Made by a program: the position numbers and the translations under genes
Notes under the pieces: generated by a model
Told to the model about the DNA's origin: nothing
The model's database searches: none
Seen by the model: the letters and a program-made list of their open reading frames with translations, nothing else
Origin: Cordilura impudica
Taxonomy: Eukaryota > Arthropoda > Insecta > Diptera > Scathophagidae
Assembly (NCBI GenBank): GCA_963682025.1
Contig: OY821520.1
Location: 239,201,914 to 239,265,913 of the forward strand
DNA: 64,000 nt
Direction: 5' to 3'
Shown here: piece after piece, positions 35,001-47,000 of the stretch
How positions within the stretch are numbered: the first letter of the stretch is position 1
Layout: the number at the start of each line of letters is the position of its first letter

Positions 35001-38000
35001 CCTTTATTGAAAAAGTACCTTTTATTAAAAATTACCTATTATTAAAACAGTACCTTCTGTTAAAAAGTATCTTTTATTAAAAAAACTCCATTTCATCAAA
35101 TAAACACCTTTTATCAAAAACGAACCTTTTATTAAAAAAATACATTTGCTTAAAAACCTTTGCTGCAAAAAGTACCCTTTTACAAAAGTAAATTCTTTTA
35201 GAAAGTATATTTTCTTAAAAAAGTATATTTCGTTAAAAAGTAACCTTTCTTAAGATGAACCTGCAAAAGTAGTACCTTTCCTCAAAATACCAGTTTAAAA
35301 AAATGTGATACTTAATCTTTAAAAAGTACAATACATTTTCTTAAAAAAGTTCCTTTTCTTAAAAAAAGAGAATTTTCTTAAAAAGTGCCTTATCTTAAAA
35401 AAGTTAATTTTCTTAAAAAAGTACCTCCTCTGAAAAAAGAACCTATTCTTTAATAAAAAAAGAACCTTTCCTTAAAAACGCATATTTTCTTAAAAAAGTA
35501 CCTTTTCTGGAAAAGTACATTTTCTCAAAAAGAGAAAAAAAAATTTTTTTCTTAAAGGTACTTTACTTAAGAAGTACATTTTCTGAAAAAAGTGCCGTTT
35601 CTTTAAAATCTAAATTTTCATAAAAAAATGTAAGAAAAAGTACTTTTTCTTAAAATAGTAAAATAGTAACTTCTCTTAAAAAATAACTTTTTGTTAAAAA
35701 GTATCTCTTCTTCGAAATTACCTTTTCTTAAAAAATACCTTCTCTAAAAAAAAGTAGCTTTCTTTCAAACCTTTCTTTTCTTATATCTTTTATTTTAAAT
35801 GTTCCCTTTGTTAAAAAGTAAGTTTTCTGGAAAAAAGTACCTTTTCTTAAAAAAGTATATTTTGTTAAAAAGTACTGTTTCTTGAAGAAATACGTTTTCT
35901 TAAAAAGTACATTTTCTGGAAAAATATCTTTTCTGGAAATCTATGTTTTCATTTAAAACTACTTTTTCTTAAAATTAACATTTTCTTAAAAAGTATCTTT
36001 TCTGAAGTTGTAACTTTTCTTTAAAAAGTGCCTTTTCTTAAAAAAATACTTTTTTCTTAAAAGAGTACTTTTTTCTTAAAAAAGTATTCTTTATTAAAAA
36101 AGTACATTTTCTGCAAAAAGTACCTTTCTTAAAAAAGCATCTTTTCTTAAAAAAGTAGCTCTTCTGAAAAAGTACATTTTCTCAAAAAAAAAAAAAAAAT
36201 TCTTCTTAAAAATAATTTACTTAAGAAGTACATTTTCTGAAAAAAGTGCCGTTTCTTTAAAATCTACATTTTCTTAAAAAAGTAAGAAAAAGTACTTCTT
36301 CTTAAAATAGTAAAATAGTAACTTCTCTTAAAAAATAAATTTTATTAAAAAGTATCTCTTCTTCGAAATTACCTTTTCTTAAAAAATACCTTTTCTAAAA
36401 AAAAGTAGCTTTCTTTCAAACCTTTCTTTTCTTATATCTTTTATTTTAAATGTCCCCTTTGTTAAAAAGTAAGTTTTCTGCAAAAAAGTACCTTTTCTTA
36501 AAAAAGTATATTTTGTTAAAAAGTACTAGTTCTTAAAGAAATACCTTTTCTAAAAAAGTAAATTTTCTGGAAAAATATCTTTTCATTTAAAACTACTTTT
36601 TTTTTTAAATGTACCTTTTCTTAAAAAGTACCTTTTCTAAAGTAGTAACTTCTTTAAAAAGTGCCTTCTCTTAAAAAAATACTTTTTTCTTAACAAAGTA
36701 CTTTTTTCTAAGTACTTTTTTTTCTTAAAAAGGTAAAGGGTCCGCCATCTAACGTTTTTTTTTTTCAACTAGTGCTTATTCCGTGAATGGTAGGTAACTC
36801 TTAGCTCATGTCTGATTTGACAGATAATTAGTTTTATCCTTCCGCTGAACGAATATGGTTGTGTATATGCTTGAACAACGCTGGGAAATATTGCGACATT
36901 ACTTTGAAAATCATGGTAATGTTGCAGAATGTGTTCGAAAATTGTGTACGGATTTTGGAAGAAGAGAAGCACCGTCAGTTCCGTATGTTCGTTATCTTGT
37001 AAAAAAGTGAAAGAAACTGGCATCCTCATCGATAAAACAAAACGTGAAAAGCCAAAAACAGTGCGTACACCCGAGAATATTGCTGCTGTGGCAGAAAGTG
37101 TGCGTGAAGCGCCATCAACATCAATTCACCGTCGTTCTCAAGAATTGAACATTTCGGAGGCATCATTGAGACGAATTTTGCATAAAGACCTTGGTATGAC
37201 GCCATACAAAGTCCAATTGGTTCAGGAGTAGAAGCCAACTGACCATCCAATGCGTTTTCGCTTCGCTAAGAGGGCCTGCGATCGACTTACAGAAGATGCC
37301 GATTTTGCCAAAAAAAAAAAATCATCTTTTCAGATGAAGCTCATTTTGATCTTGGCGGGTATGTAAACAAGCAAAATTGTCACATTTGGGGCACAGAAAA
37401 CCCGCACACATGCATTGAAAAGCCGATACACCCAAAACGAGTCACTGTTTGGTGCGGATTTTGGTCCAGAGGCATAATTGGGCCATTTTTCTTCGAAAAT
37501 GAGCAAGAAGTGGCCGTTACAGTCAATGGCGATCGTTATCGGGCCATGTTGAATGAACTTTTGTTCACAAAAATTGAAGATGAGGATATTGGCAACATTT
37601 GGTTTCAACAGGACGGCGCTACGAGCCACACAGCCGAAGCTACACTCGATGTTTTGCGCCCTGTTTTTGAAGATCGCATTATCAGCCGCAGAGCTGATGT
37701 CGTTTGGCCACCTCGGAGCTGCGATTTGACACCGTTGGACTATTATTTGTGGGGTGTCCTCAAAGATAAGTGTTACGCCAAGAAGCCAGAGACAATTGAC
37801 GCTTTAAAAGACAATATTCGTGAAGCCATTGGTGAAATACAGCTGCACACAATCGATAATGTGCTTAAAAATTGGACTGATCGTGTAGGCTACTGCATGG
37901 CCAGCCGAGGCAGCCATTTGAATGAAATTAATTTCCAATATTAACCGGAAGGATTGTACTTTCAAATAAAAAAAGAAATTTGAGATAATATTCAGTAGTT

Positions 38001-41000
38001 TTTTTTTTATAGCATTTTCAAAAAAAAAAAAGTTATTTGGCGGACCCTTTACTTTTTTCTTAAAAGTAAAAAAGTAAATTTTCTGCAAAAAGTACCTTTC
38101 TTAAAAAATTATCTTTTCTTATACTTTTTTTCAACAAGTACATTTTTTGAAAAAAGTACCTTTTCTAAAAAAAACCTTTTCCTAAACTAAAAATTTTTTT
38201 TAAAGTACCTTTTCTTAAAAAGTAACTTTTCTTAACAGGCACCTTTTCTTAAAAAAGTACATTTTCTTAAAAACTACCTTCTCTGAAAAAGTACATTTTC
38301 TTTAAAAAATAGCTTTTCTGATAAATATACCTTTTTTAAAAATGTAATTTTTCTGAAAAATTTACCTTTTCTTACAAAAGTAAAGTAGCTTTTCTTAAAA
38401 AAGTACCTTTTCTTTAAAAGTAACTTTTCTGAAAAACGTACCTTTTCATAAAAAAAGACCTTTTTCTTAAAATAGTACCTTTTCTTAAAAAGTTTATATT
38501 CTTGAAAAGGTAGCTTTTCTTCAAAAAGTACCTTTTGTTAAGAAGTGCATTTTCTTAAAATAGTTCCTTTTCTTAAAAAGCACCTTTTCTTTAAAAAGGT
38601 GCCTTTTCTTAAAATAGCACCTGTTTTTAAAAGTACTTTTTCTTTCAAAAAACCCTTTTCTTTAGAAACTACCTTTTTTTAAAAACAATTTTCTTAAAAA
38701 TTATACTTAAAAAATAGCATTTCTTTCAAAAGTACTTTTTTAAATGTACCTTTTTTAAAATCTGCCTTATCAAAAAAAAAATTTTTTTTTTAAATAAATC
38801 TACTACTATTCCTAAATAAGTATTTTATTTTTCTCTAGTTTCTTAATAATTTAAAAAATAAAAGCATTTTTGACTAAGCCAAATGTATCCTATTGAATTC
38901 ATTGAAAAATTTTTTTATTCAGTGGTACTTTACAGAACCTCGCTTATTTAATACATATTTTTTTAAGAGCATAAATCGATTACAAAATATGCCTAAAGGA
39001 GTCGGAATATGTGTTTTGTGTAAATGATAACGTAATCAGTCAGTCAGAGTTAGTAAAGCAAATTAATTGAATATTCAAATCAATTTCATGCATTGTCCGC
39101 TCTTTAAGTGTAAACCCATCACAAGCAACCAACAACACAATAACACGGTTATTATAATTGTTGAAAAAAAAACTACAAATTTTCAAGACATACTCAAAAA
39201 TATAAGTAGTACAATGAACACACAAAGTGTACTCGTATATTAAAATTATTCATGATTTGAAAAAAAAAAACGTGGACTTGACAACGATGATGTAGCCGAT
39301 TTTTAAGCGATGTGCATGGTAGTCAGTATTAAATTCTATATGATAATGAGAATCGGACAGGGCACTAGAGAGCGGGTACGGAAACGTGCAAAACGTTTGT
39401 GGTTTCTAGTCTATAACATTGTCATCACTTTGCAAATTACGACCAAAGTACACATACATATATATTATATTATATATTTAATATGTTAATGTTTTTTTGC
39501 ATTTATATAGTTTAATAATATATTTTTTTTAATGCAGTGGGGAGAGAGAATACTAAGTGCAATGAAACGGCAAAATAAAATAATTTGTTTATAAATAAAA
39601 AATAAAAAAATGTATGGTTCAGTGTAAATTTGTTAAAGGGCATTGTTTCAGGTTTTTTTGGTTTTGTTGTTTTTAGAGTAACTAACCCCTTTTGGGAATA
39701 TTTAAATTTTTATTTCGATTATTTTTATTTAATAATATGGCTTCTTTAAGATATTTTCTTTATTTAAATACATTGTTAAATAAAATATATATGTATGTAT
39801 ATATCTTTAATATATTTCATTGTATATACATCTGTATATATATTGTTTATATTAATGCTAAAAATATCTAAAAAAATAAATTTTTTATTGTTTAAAGATA
39901 ATTTTTCCTCTACGTCACACAAGCTTACGTAACTTTTTTTGTTGTTTAACAAAAATTAAAAATATATGCAATTTTTTATAAGTTAAATTCTCACCAAATG
40001 AGATTTTCAAAATGAATTTGCGCACTTATAAAACTCTACAAAAAAAAATAAAAATCAATGCAAAACCACCCTCACTAGAGAAAATAATGCAAATTTATGT
40101 TTCATAATAAATGGAGCTAAAGATAATTGAAAAAAAAAATTATTTTAATAAAAATTAAAAAAGACAAAACAAAATTTTAAAAATCAAACAACGATATTAC
40201 TCAAGTTGATTGAACTTTTTATAAATTTATTTCAAACAATTTGTATTTAAAGATAAACTTGTTTTTAAAATCACTTAAAAAAATAATCATTTATAAACAA
40301 ATCTCTAAGCAATCAATTGTATGTAATTCAATAATTTTTTAACTTCCAAATAATTGTGAAACAGGAAATTTTATTTATTTTTCTTGAAACAGGAAATTTT
40401 ATTAATTTATCTTAAATATACTTGAACTGCCAGTATAATTATAAAATAAAAAAAAATCTTTTAATTATTTTTTACCTGTAACATCAATTAATCACAAGGT
40501 TTGTAATTTATTCATTAAATCATACGTTCTATATTTTTTTAACTTAATAATACATCGCAAAATTTTTTAAATCCCCTTTCAGCTAATACTTAACAATCAA
40601 TGAAATAACAGCCATTAAAAACCAGTTAAGAGTTTATTATTTTATTTTATTACTATATAAATTATGCTCAACACTGATTCAACGCTTTATAAGTAATTGT
40701 ATTCAATAAAAACATTCTTAAAAAGTTTATTTTCTTAAAAAAGGAAATTTAAAAAAAAAGTACCTTTACTGAAAAAAAAACCTTTTATTAAAAATGCATC
40801 TTAAAAAGTACATTTTCTTAAAAAAAAGGTTGTTATTATTATAAAAGTAAATTTTCTTGCAAAACACAAACTTTTATTAAAATTGAAAACTTTCTTAAAA
40901 AGTATCTTTCCTTCAAATTACGGTTTCTTAAAATCTGCCTTTACTTACAAAAGTAAGTACCTTTGCTTAAAAAAGTAACTTTTCTTTAAAAGTAAATTTT

Positions 41001-44000
41001 CTTAAAATGTACCTTTTCCTAAAATATTATCTTTTCTTAAAAATAACTTTTCTTTAAAGGGCACCTTTTCTTAAAAGGTACCTTTTCATTCAATTTAAGT
41101 CAAAAAATTCGTTTTTTTATACCCTCCACCCCAGTGTGCAGAGGGTATACATATATAAGTTCGTCATTCCGTTTGTAATAATTAGAAAAAAAATTCTGGA
41201 CCCCATAAAATATATATATTTGTGATCCTTATAACAAGCGGAGTTGATATAGCGATGTCCGTCTGTCCGTCTGTGGAAATCACGATGACAACTTCAATCG
41301 GGCAGCTAGGGTACTCGTTTGTATAAAAAATGATTCACTGACATTCTGAGAAGTTCGTTATTTAAAATCGTCCAAATCGGTTCATTTGGGCCCGAGATCT
41401 GAATGAAGTACTAAAAAAAAGTCTTGAAAAAATATGATTTTCTATGTTGTTCTTGTCACGATCACGCCCTCAATAGGATAGCTAGGGTGAACATTTTTAG
41501 TGAGAATGATTCATCGAGATCATGGGAAGATTTCTGTTTCAAAAATCATTAAAATCGGTGGAATAGATCCAGGGAAATGTCTGAAAAATTAAAAAAAAAA
41601 TTAAAAATATGATGTTTCTATATTGTTCTTGTTGTTATTCTTAATGTTGTATTGTTCTCACAGCTGAACTTGTTGTTTTTGTGGTCGTTGTGGTAATAGT
41701 ATAATAAAAGCTAACCCCTTTTACATTTTTTCAACTCTGGTAGAAAAATATAAAAGTTTCCATTGTTTTGGCATCACTAAAAAAATTTGTTAGATCATTT
41801 CTGTCATCGCCACGAGCCTGCCTGCAAAGTTTTAGATCGATGGGGTCACGAGATAGGGCCTAAAAATTGATCCAAAATTTTGTCGACAAGCAGATATTAC
41901 GAGTTAATAAAGGGAGTAAAAATTCACCAACATCAAAAGCAAATAATGCTAAACTACGTAGTTGTTAATAAAAAAAAACAACATAAATTTACCAAAAAAA
42001 AATTTTATGTATTAATTTATTTAAAGAAAAACAACAATAAGTTTTCATTTTGCATTTTTTGTGTGTAATATTTACATATACATACATACTTATGTACATA
42101 CATACATATAATAAATAATAAAATAATATGCATACATATATTCTATATATCTGTGGTCACAAGCGATAACCGCCTTTTGAGTTATGTATGTTATCATATT
42201 CTACTAAAAACGCTTTATATTTACGTGAAATCCCCATTTCTCTATCACTATTTATTAAAAAGATATTAATAAAAATATACTCACCTAAGTCGTAATGAAC
42301 CCTCATAACATTTATATAAAAAGTTATTTTTCTCGAAAGCATGATTTTCGACTTAGGTGGTTAATGCTTGTGACCACAGATAACCGCATGTTAGAAATAA
42401 ATCGGTATATTATTTTATTTATATAAAATTCTCCAATATGTATTTTGTTTTAGGGAAAATACATTTCTTTCGTATTAACAAACAGAGTGTCACTTCATTT
42501 CGCTTAGTGTTGCTATGCGACAGTAGATGGCGCCGCAATTTTTGTTCTAATTAGCTTTGAATCGTTGTTTCTATTTTAACATTAATGTCAACGTTTTTCC
42601 ATTATACTTTTTCAAATACATATGTCCATAAATTTGGCATATTAACTTTTTGTTTTGTTTACAAAATAGAGTTACCGAGTTCATCAATGAGTTTTTTTGC
42701 TCTCAAAACAGTTCTACATAGTTATATAGAATTATTATTCTGCTTTACTACAAAATATCTGATTGCGATTACATATATTTTTAACAGTTGTTTATAATTA
42801 CTAAATCATTACTATTCCCATAAATACAAAATTTCACCTTTTAAATTTTCCATTCAAATTTAAGAAAATTTCAATTCCAAAAACTGGAATTCAGATTTCC
42901 AATTATAAATTAGAACATATCAATTGAATTCAGAAAATCATATTAAAACGTCGGAAAGAATAACTTGAAATTTAGAAGACATCAATTGAATTTTTAAAAT
43001 ATAAATTTTATTCTTTAAACACAAATTGAAATTCAGAAAACACCAAATATGTTTACATTCAAAAAAGCAACTGAAATTAAAAAAATATATTGCGATTCAG
43101 GAGACATTAATAACATTTCAGTATAAGAAAATATTAATTTAAATTCAATGAAGTTTAGAAAACCTCAAATGATATTTAAGAATTGTGAACATAAAAATTG
43201 TTGCATAAATAAAGCGCAATTTGATGAGAATGTTATTTATATATTATTTTTCACAATTTTTTTGGATGAAAATTTGAAATTTTTCAGAAAATAAAGATAA
43301 AAAATTATTTTATTTCAAATTTTTGGAACATTTGGGTTTTTGCGTTTGGCATCCCTAATTTGAACCAGTGTTCATGATGACTTCAATATTTGACTTCATG
43401 GTAGGCAAAGTAAAACCCAAAAACTTTAAGTTCGACAATAATTCCCATATAGTACCTAGTATTTGGAGTCAATAAATGAAAATATATTTTATTAACATAA
43501 TTTAATTTAAAATCAAAAGTTGGCATCACTGGATTAGATTTTGTATTGTATTATGTAAATAGTGAAAACTTCCTTTTAGTATGTAAAAAAAAAAATTATT
43601 TTACAAATATGGCAATATTTTAACAGAAAAAAAAGAAAGAGCTTTTTGTTTTGGTTATTATATTGCTACTCCATCCGACCTACATATATGGCCGCAATGA
43701 AGAATTATTGGCCAGTTAAAAGAAACTATACAGCCATCTCCAATTAGCACGATTTAATGCGTATAGCCACCCTACACAACCATTACCTTCGCAAACTAAA
43801 TTAAATTAAACGAGAGGTTATGTCATATAACCGGAAACGCATGCATATAAGTATATAACCTAAATGCATGCCGATCAGCAACCACGATGACCAAGAAGTA
43901 AACACCGAAACGTGTTTTCTTTTATCCGAAATAATAGAAAAGACGAAAACGATCTTTCCTCGTTGGAGCGCGAATTACTAATGTGAGAGAGCTTTATAGA

Positions 44001-47000
44001 CCAACTTTTGGAATAAACAAAAATCCAGAGCAAACCAAAGAATTTGCTGAAATAATTTTATTAAGTTTAACAAATTGTTTACTTTTTCAAATATTTTGTC
44101 TACATTTATTATAAATACTGAAACTGAGGTGGAGGGTATCAAAGATTCGGCACAGCCGAATTTAACACTCTTGTTTATTTACTCTTTGAATGAACAAATA
44201 TACAAACGAATTTTTTGACTTAAATTGAATGACATCGATATAGGTCGTGTGTGGGCACCCACATAATTTTCAGCGCTGAATATTTTAGGCTATTTTAAAT
44301 ATGGGAAAGTCCTTTGATTTGTGCTATAATTTCGTCAATTTTAAAAATAAAAATAAATGTGAAAAATGGAATTCCCGATCCCAAAAAACACCCGGTATAC
44401 ACACTTTCAATAATTTTTTTACATTTGAATGAATATTATGGAAAATATCTTCATAGAAATTTTGGCAGGCTCGAAAATGATTTTAGAGGTGTGGTTACTT
44501 GGTCAAATATACTTGTTATGACCCATAGTACCAGAATCGCGGTGAACCCATGGAGTAAACATAAAAATAATCACCCCTGTTCTTGAAACCACTATCACAA
44601 AAATTCTTAAATCTACGAGTTTTTTGCTGTTCTCTAATTTTAATAAGAATATTTTTTCTCGTTTTAATTCTTTGTGAAATCAAAACAAATGCACTTTTTT
44701 CTACTAAGCAGGTCTTAAGAGATAAAAAAACTAATTGATATTTAAACTCTAACATGTTTTTTAATGAACCTTGTCATTATTTAAAAAAATCAGACATTAA
44801 TTTTATGAAAAAAAAAAAACGATTTTAAAAAACGTCTACATTTTGCGCTGTTTTTAAAAAAAAACTCGTAAAAAGTGGACGATGTTAATAAAACACACTT
44901 TTGGCGATGATGCTGTTCTATAACTATAATAAAAACTTTTTATTTACACAATCTATTTTCCATTATAATTTTTTCAATTATAACATAGATTCTTTATGCA
45001 CTAATTTTTTCATCAAATCACATATTTTTATTTTTTTGCATATGTTCGAAACAGTAGTGATGCCAGTTAAATCCAATTTATTTGAATATCGAAATTTTTT
45101 TGGTGATGCCTAAACTTTTTAAAAATAGAAAAGTCATTTTTAATTGAATGAAATTGAAGAACAAAAACAATTAAATGAACAAATTAGTTGTTGTTTTAAA
45201 AGAAAATATTTTTCTTTATACTTTTTCTATAAACTTAAGAAAAAACATGCACAAAATACTTAAAATTTTTTGTGAAACTGAATAAAGAACCATATGGCAC
45301 CTCGGTTTCTAGATAACATATGTTCTTAACTCAAACATATGGTTCTTAACTCAAACACATGTTTCCATTAAATAAATAAAAAAGTGGTTTCAAGAAACCC
45401 AAAATTTCAATTTCATGTGATTTTAAATTCACTCTTATTCAAATAACAACGTTTCAAGAACAGGGCTGAATAATAATAATTGACCCAACCTAATATATAT
45501 ATAAGTAAGTGGACCTATATTCGTCATTTTAAATCTCGAGAACCACTCAACTGATTTACGCATTTGCGTTTTACGCATACTTTTGTGAAGGTATGTTTTT
45601 CCCATATAAAATGTGTGAATTCATTTACATTTTTCTGATGAGAAATTCATTTTATTGGTATCGCAATACAACTCAAAGGCTCTGATTGCGCGCCATTTCA
45701 CTTATTGTCCAGTAACGCGGGCAGGGTTACTGCTTTAATATATATAACAATTAACAAAAGTATTTAAAACAAGGTATTTAAAAACAAAATTATATTACGT
45801 TTAATAATATTAATATTTGAATAATAATCTCTGAAATTATAGAGATCATTAAACTTAATTATATATAATCTTCTAAACGGAACAGTATTTGTTAGTTTGA
45901 ACGGAAATACTGTATAGACAGATGATTGAAGTAGCGGGTCGAACGTTGAGGAACATTATAATTAATATTATGCAGCAGGAACTCTGATTATACGTCGCCA
46001 TTTATTAATTTCATTAATAACCATTTTTTACAGCTTTTTAAGGAAGGAAATTTAATATGAGTTAACCTTGAACTATACGACGGTAGATTAATAGAATGAT
46101 TTTTTGATATAGATTTTGCAAGCAGAACATTAAAAAATGTTTTTGAACCGACTCAATGTGATCACTGTAAACGTCAGAACCATATTCCAAAATCGTTCTG
46201 ACAAGATCGCAAAATTCGTTAGCCCAACGTTTAACGGATAACCCTTTCTTAAACAAATACATTTTCTTAAAATATGTACCTTTTCTTAAAACAATATCTT
46301 TCTTAAATAAAAGTGACTTTTCTCAATAATTTACCTATTAATATAAAAGTACTATTTCTTAGAAAGCGATTTTCCTTAATAAGAAAAAATACTGATTACT
46401 TCCAAAATTTTTTAATAATTTTTAATTGTAACATTATTAACTTTATTATTTATTACTTTTTATTATAACATTTTAGCAATTCTTTGAAAGTGGGTTTGCC
46501 CCGTTTTATGTTCTTAATATTAATATAATTTGTAATATAATTTATAGATCATACATAATTAAATTCATGTCAAAAATATTGTCTGACTAAACAATTTTTT
46601 TTTTATATATTTTTATATATCTATAATATTAATAGGCTAGGCGATTTATTGTGACCGATGTTTTGTTCTATCGTTTCATCCCGATTTTGACCAAGCGTAT
46701 ATTATTTGAAAGGTATTTCTTTTTAGCGGATTTGCAGATTTACAGATTTTTAAATTTTTTACTTTATTTTGAGTAAATTGCATTTAAAGTTGCTACTAAC
46801 ACATACATAAAATTATACAATGCTATGTGTGTGTTTATTAAATTTGTTAATGTGTATGTAATACAAATGAGCTTGTTTTTTTGTGTTGATTTGTGAATTG
46901 GCTATAATTGATTAGCATAGCTTTAGGGTCTTTATTTAATGAAAAAATAAAATTTCCTAGAATTTGCACTCGAATTTCGAGGGCTGGAATCTGCTAGTTA

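Larger units (their letters stand above)
34870..38800 (+). repeat. CTTTTCTTAAAAAAGTACC minisatellite, split by mariner copy 3
   Basis: Hundreds of variants of an about 17-20-bp unit, TACCTTTTCTTAAAAAAG, from about 34870 to 36735 and from 38050 to 38800. The unit is nearly self-complementary around TTAA and GTAC. A peptide read from it at 34859-35080 (Lys/Pro/Phe/Ile repeats) is an artefact. Shorter blocks of the same unit occur at 40700-41085 and about 46236-46380. Confidence 0.9.

Noticed and set aside
34859..35080. Lys-Ile-Pro-Phe repeat reading frame
   Set aside because: It is a read-through of the CTTAAAAAAGTACC minisatellite, which lacks stops in one frame for a short distance.
728..37321. 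Programmed frameshifting in the mariner transposase
   Set aside because: Considered because all copies break at one A run, but every copy also has other lesions and no slippery-site structure was evident; decay or a shared defective master is simpler.
43885..43920. GATGACC...CCGAAACG stretch as another hammerhead-like core
   Set aside because: No convincing stem between the two conserved parts.
44314..44586. 90-codon frame in intron 1
   Set aside because: No motif, AT-driven composition, and it crosses into TIR element X2.
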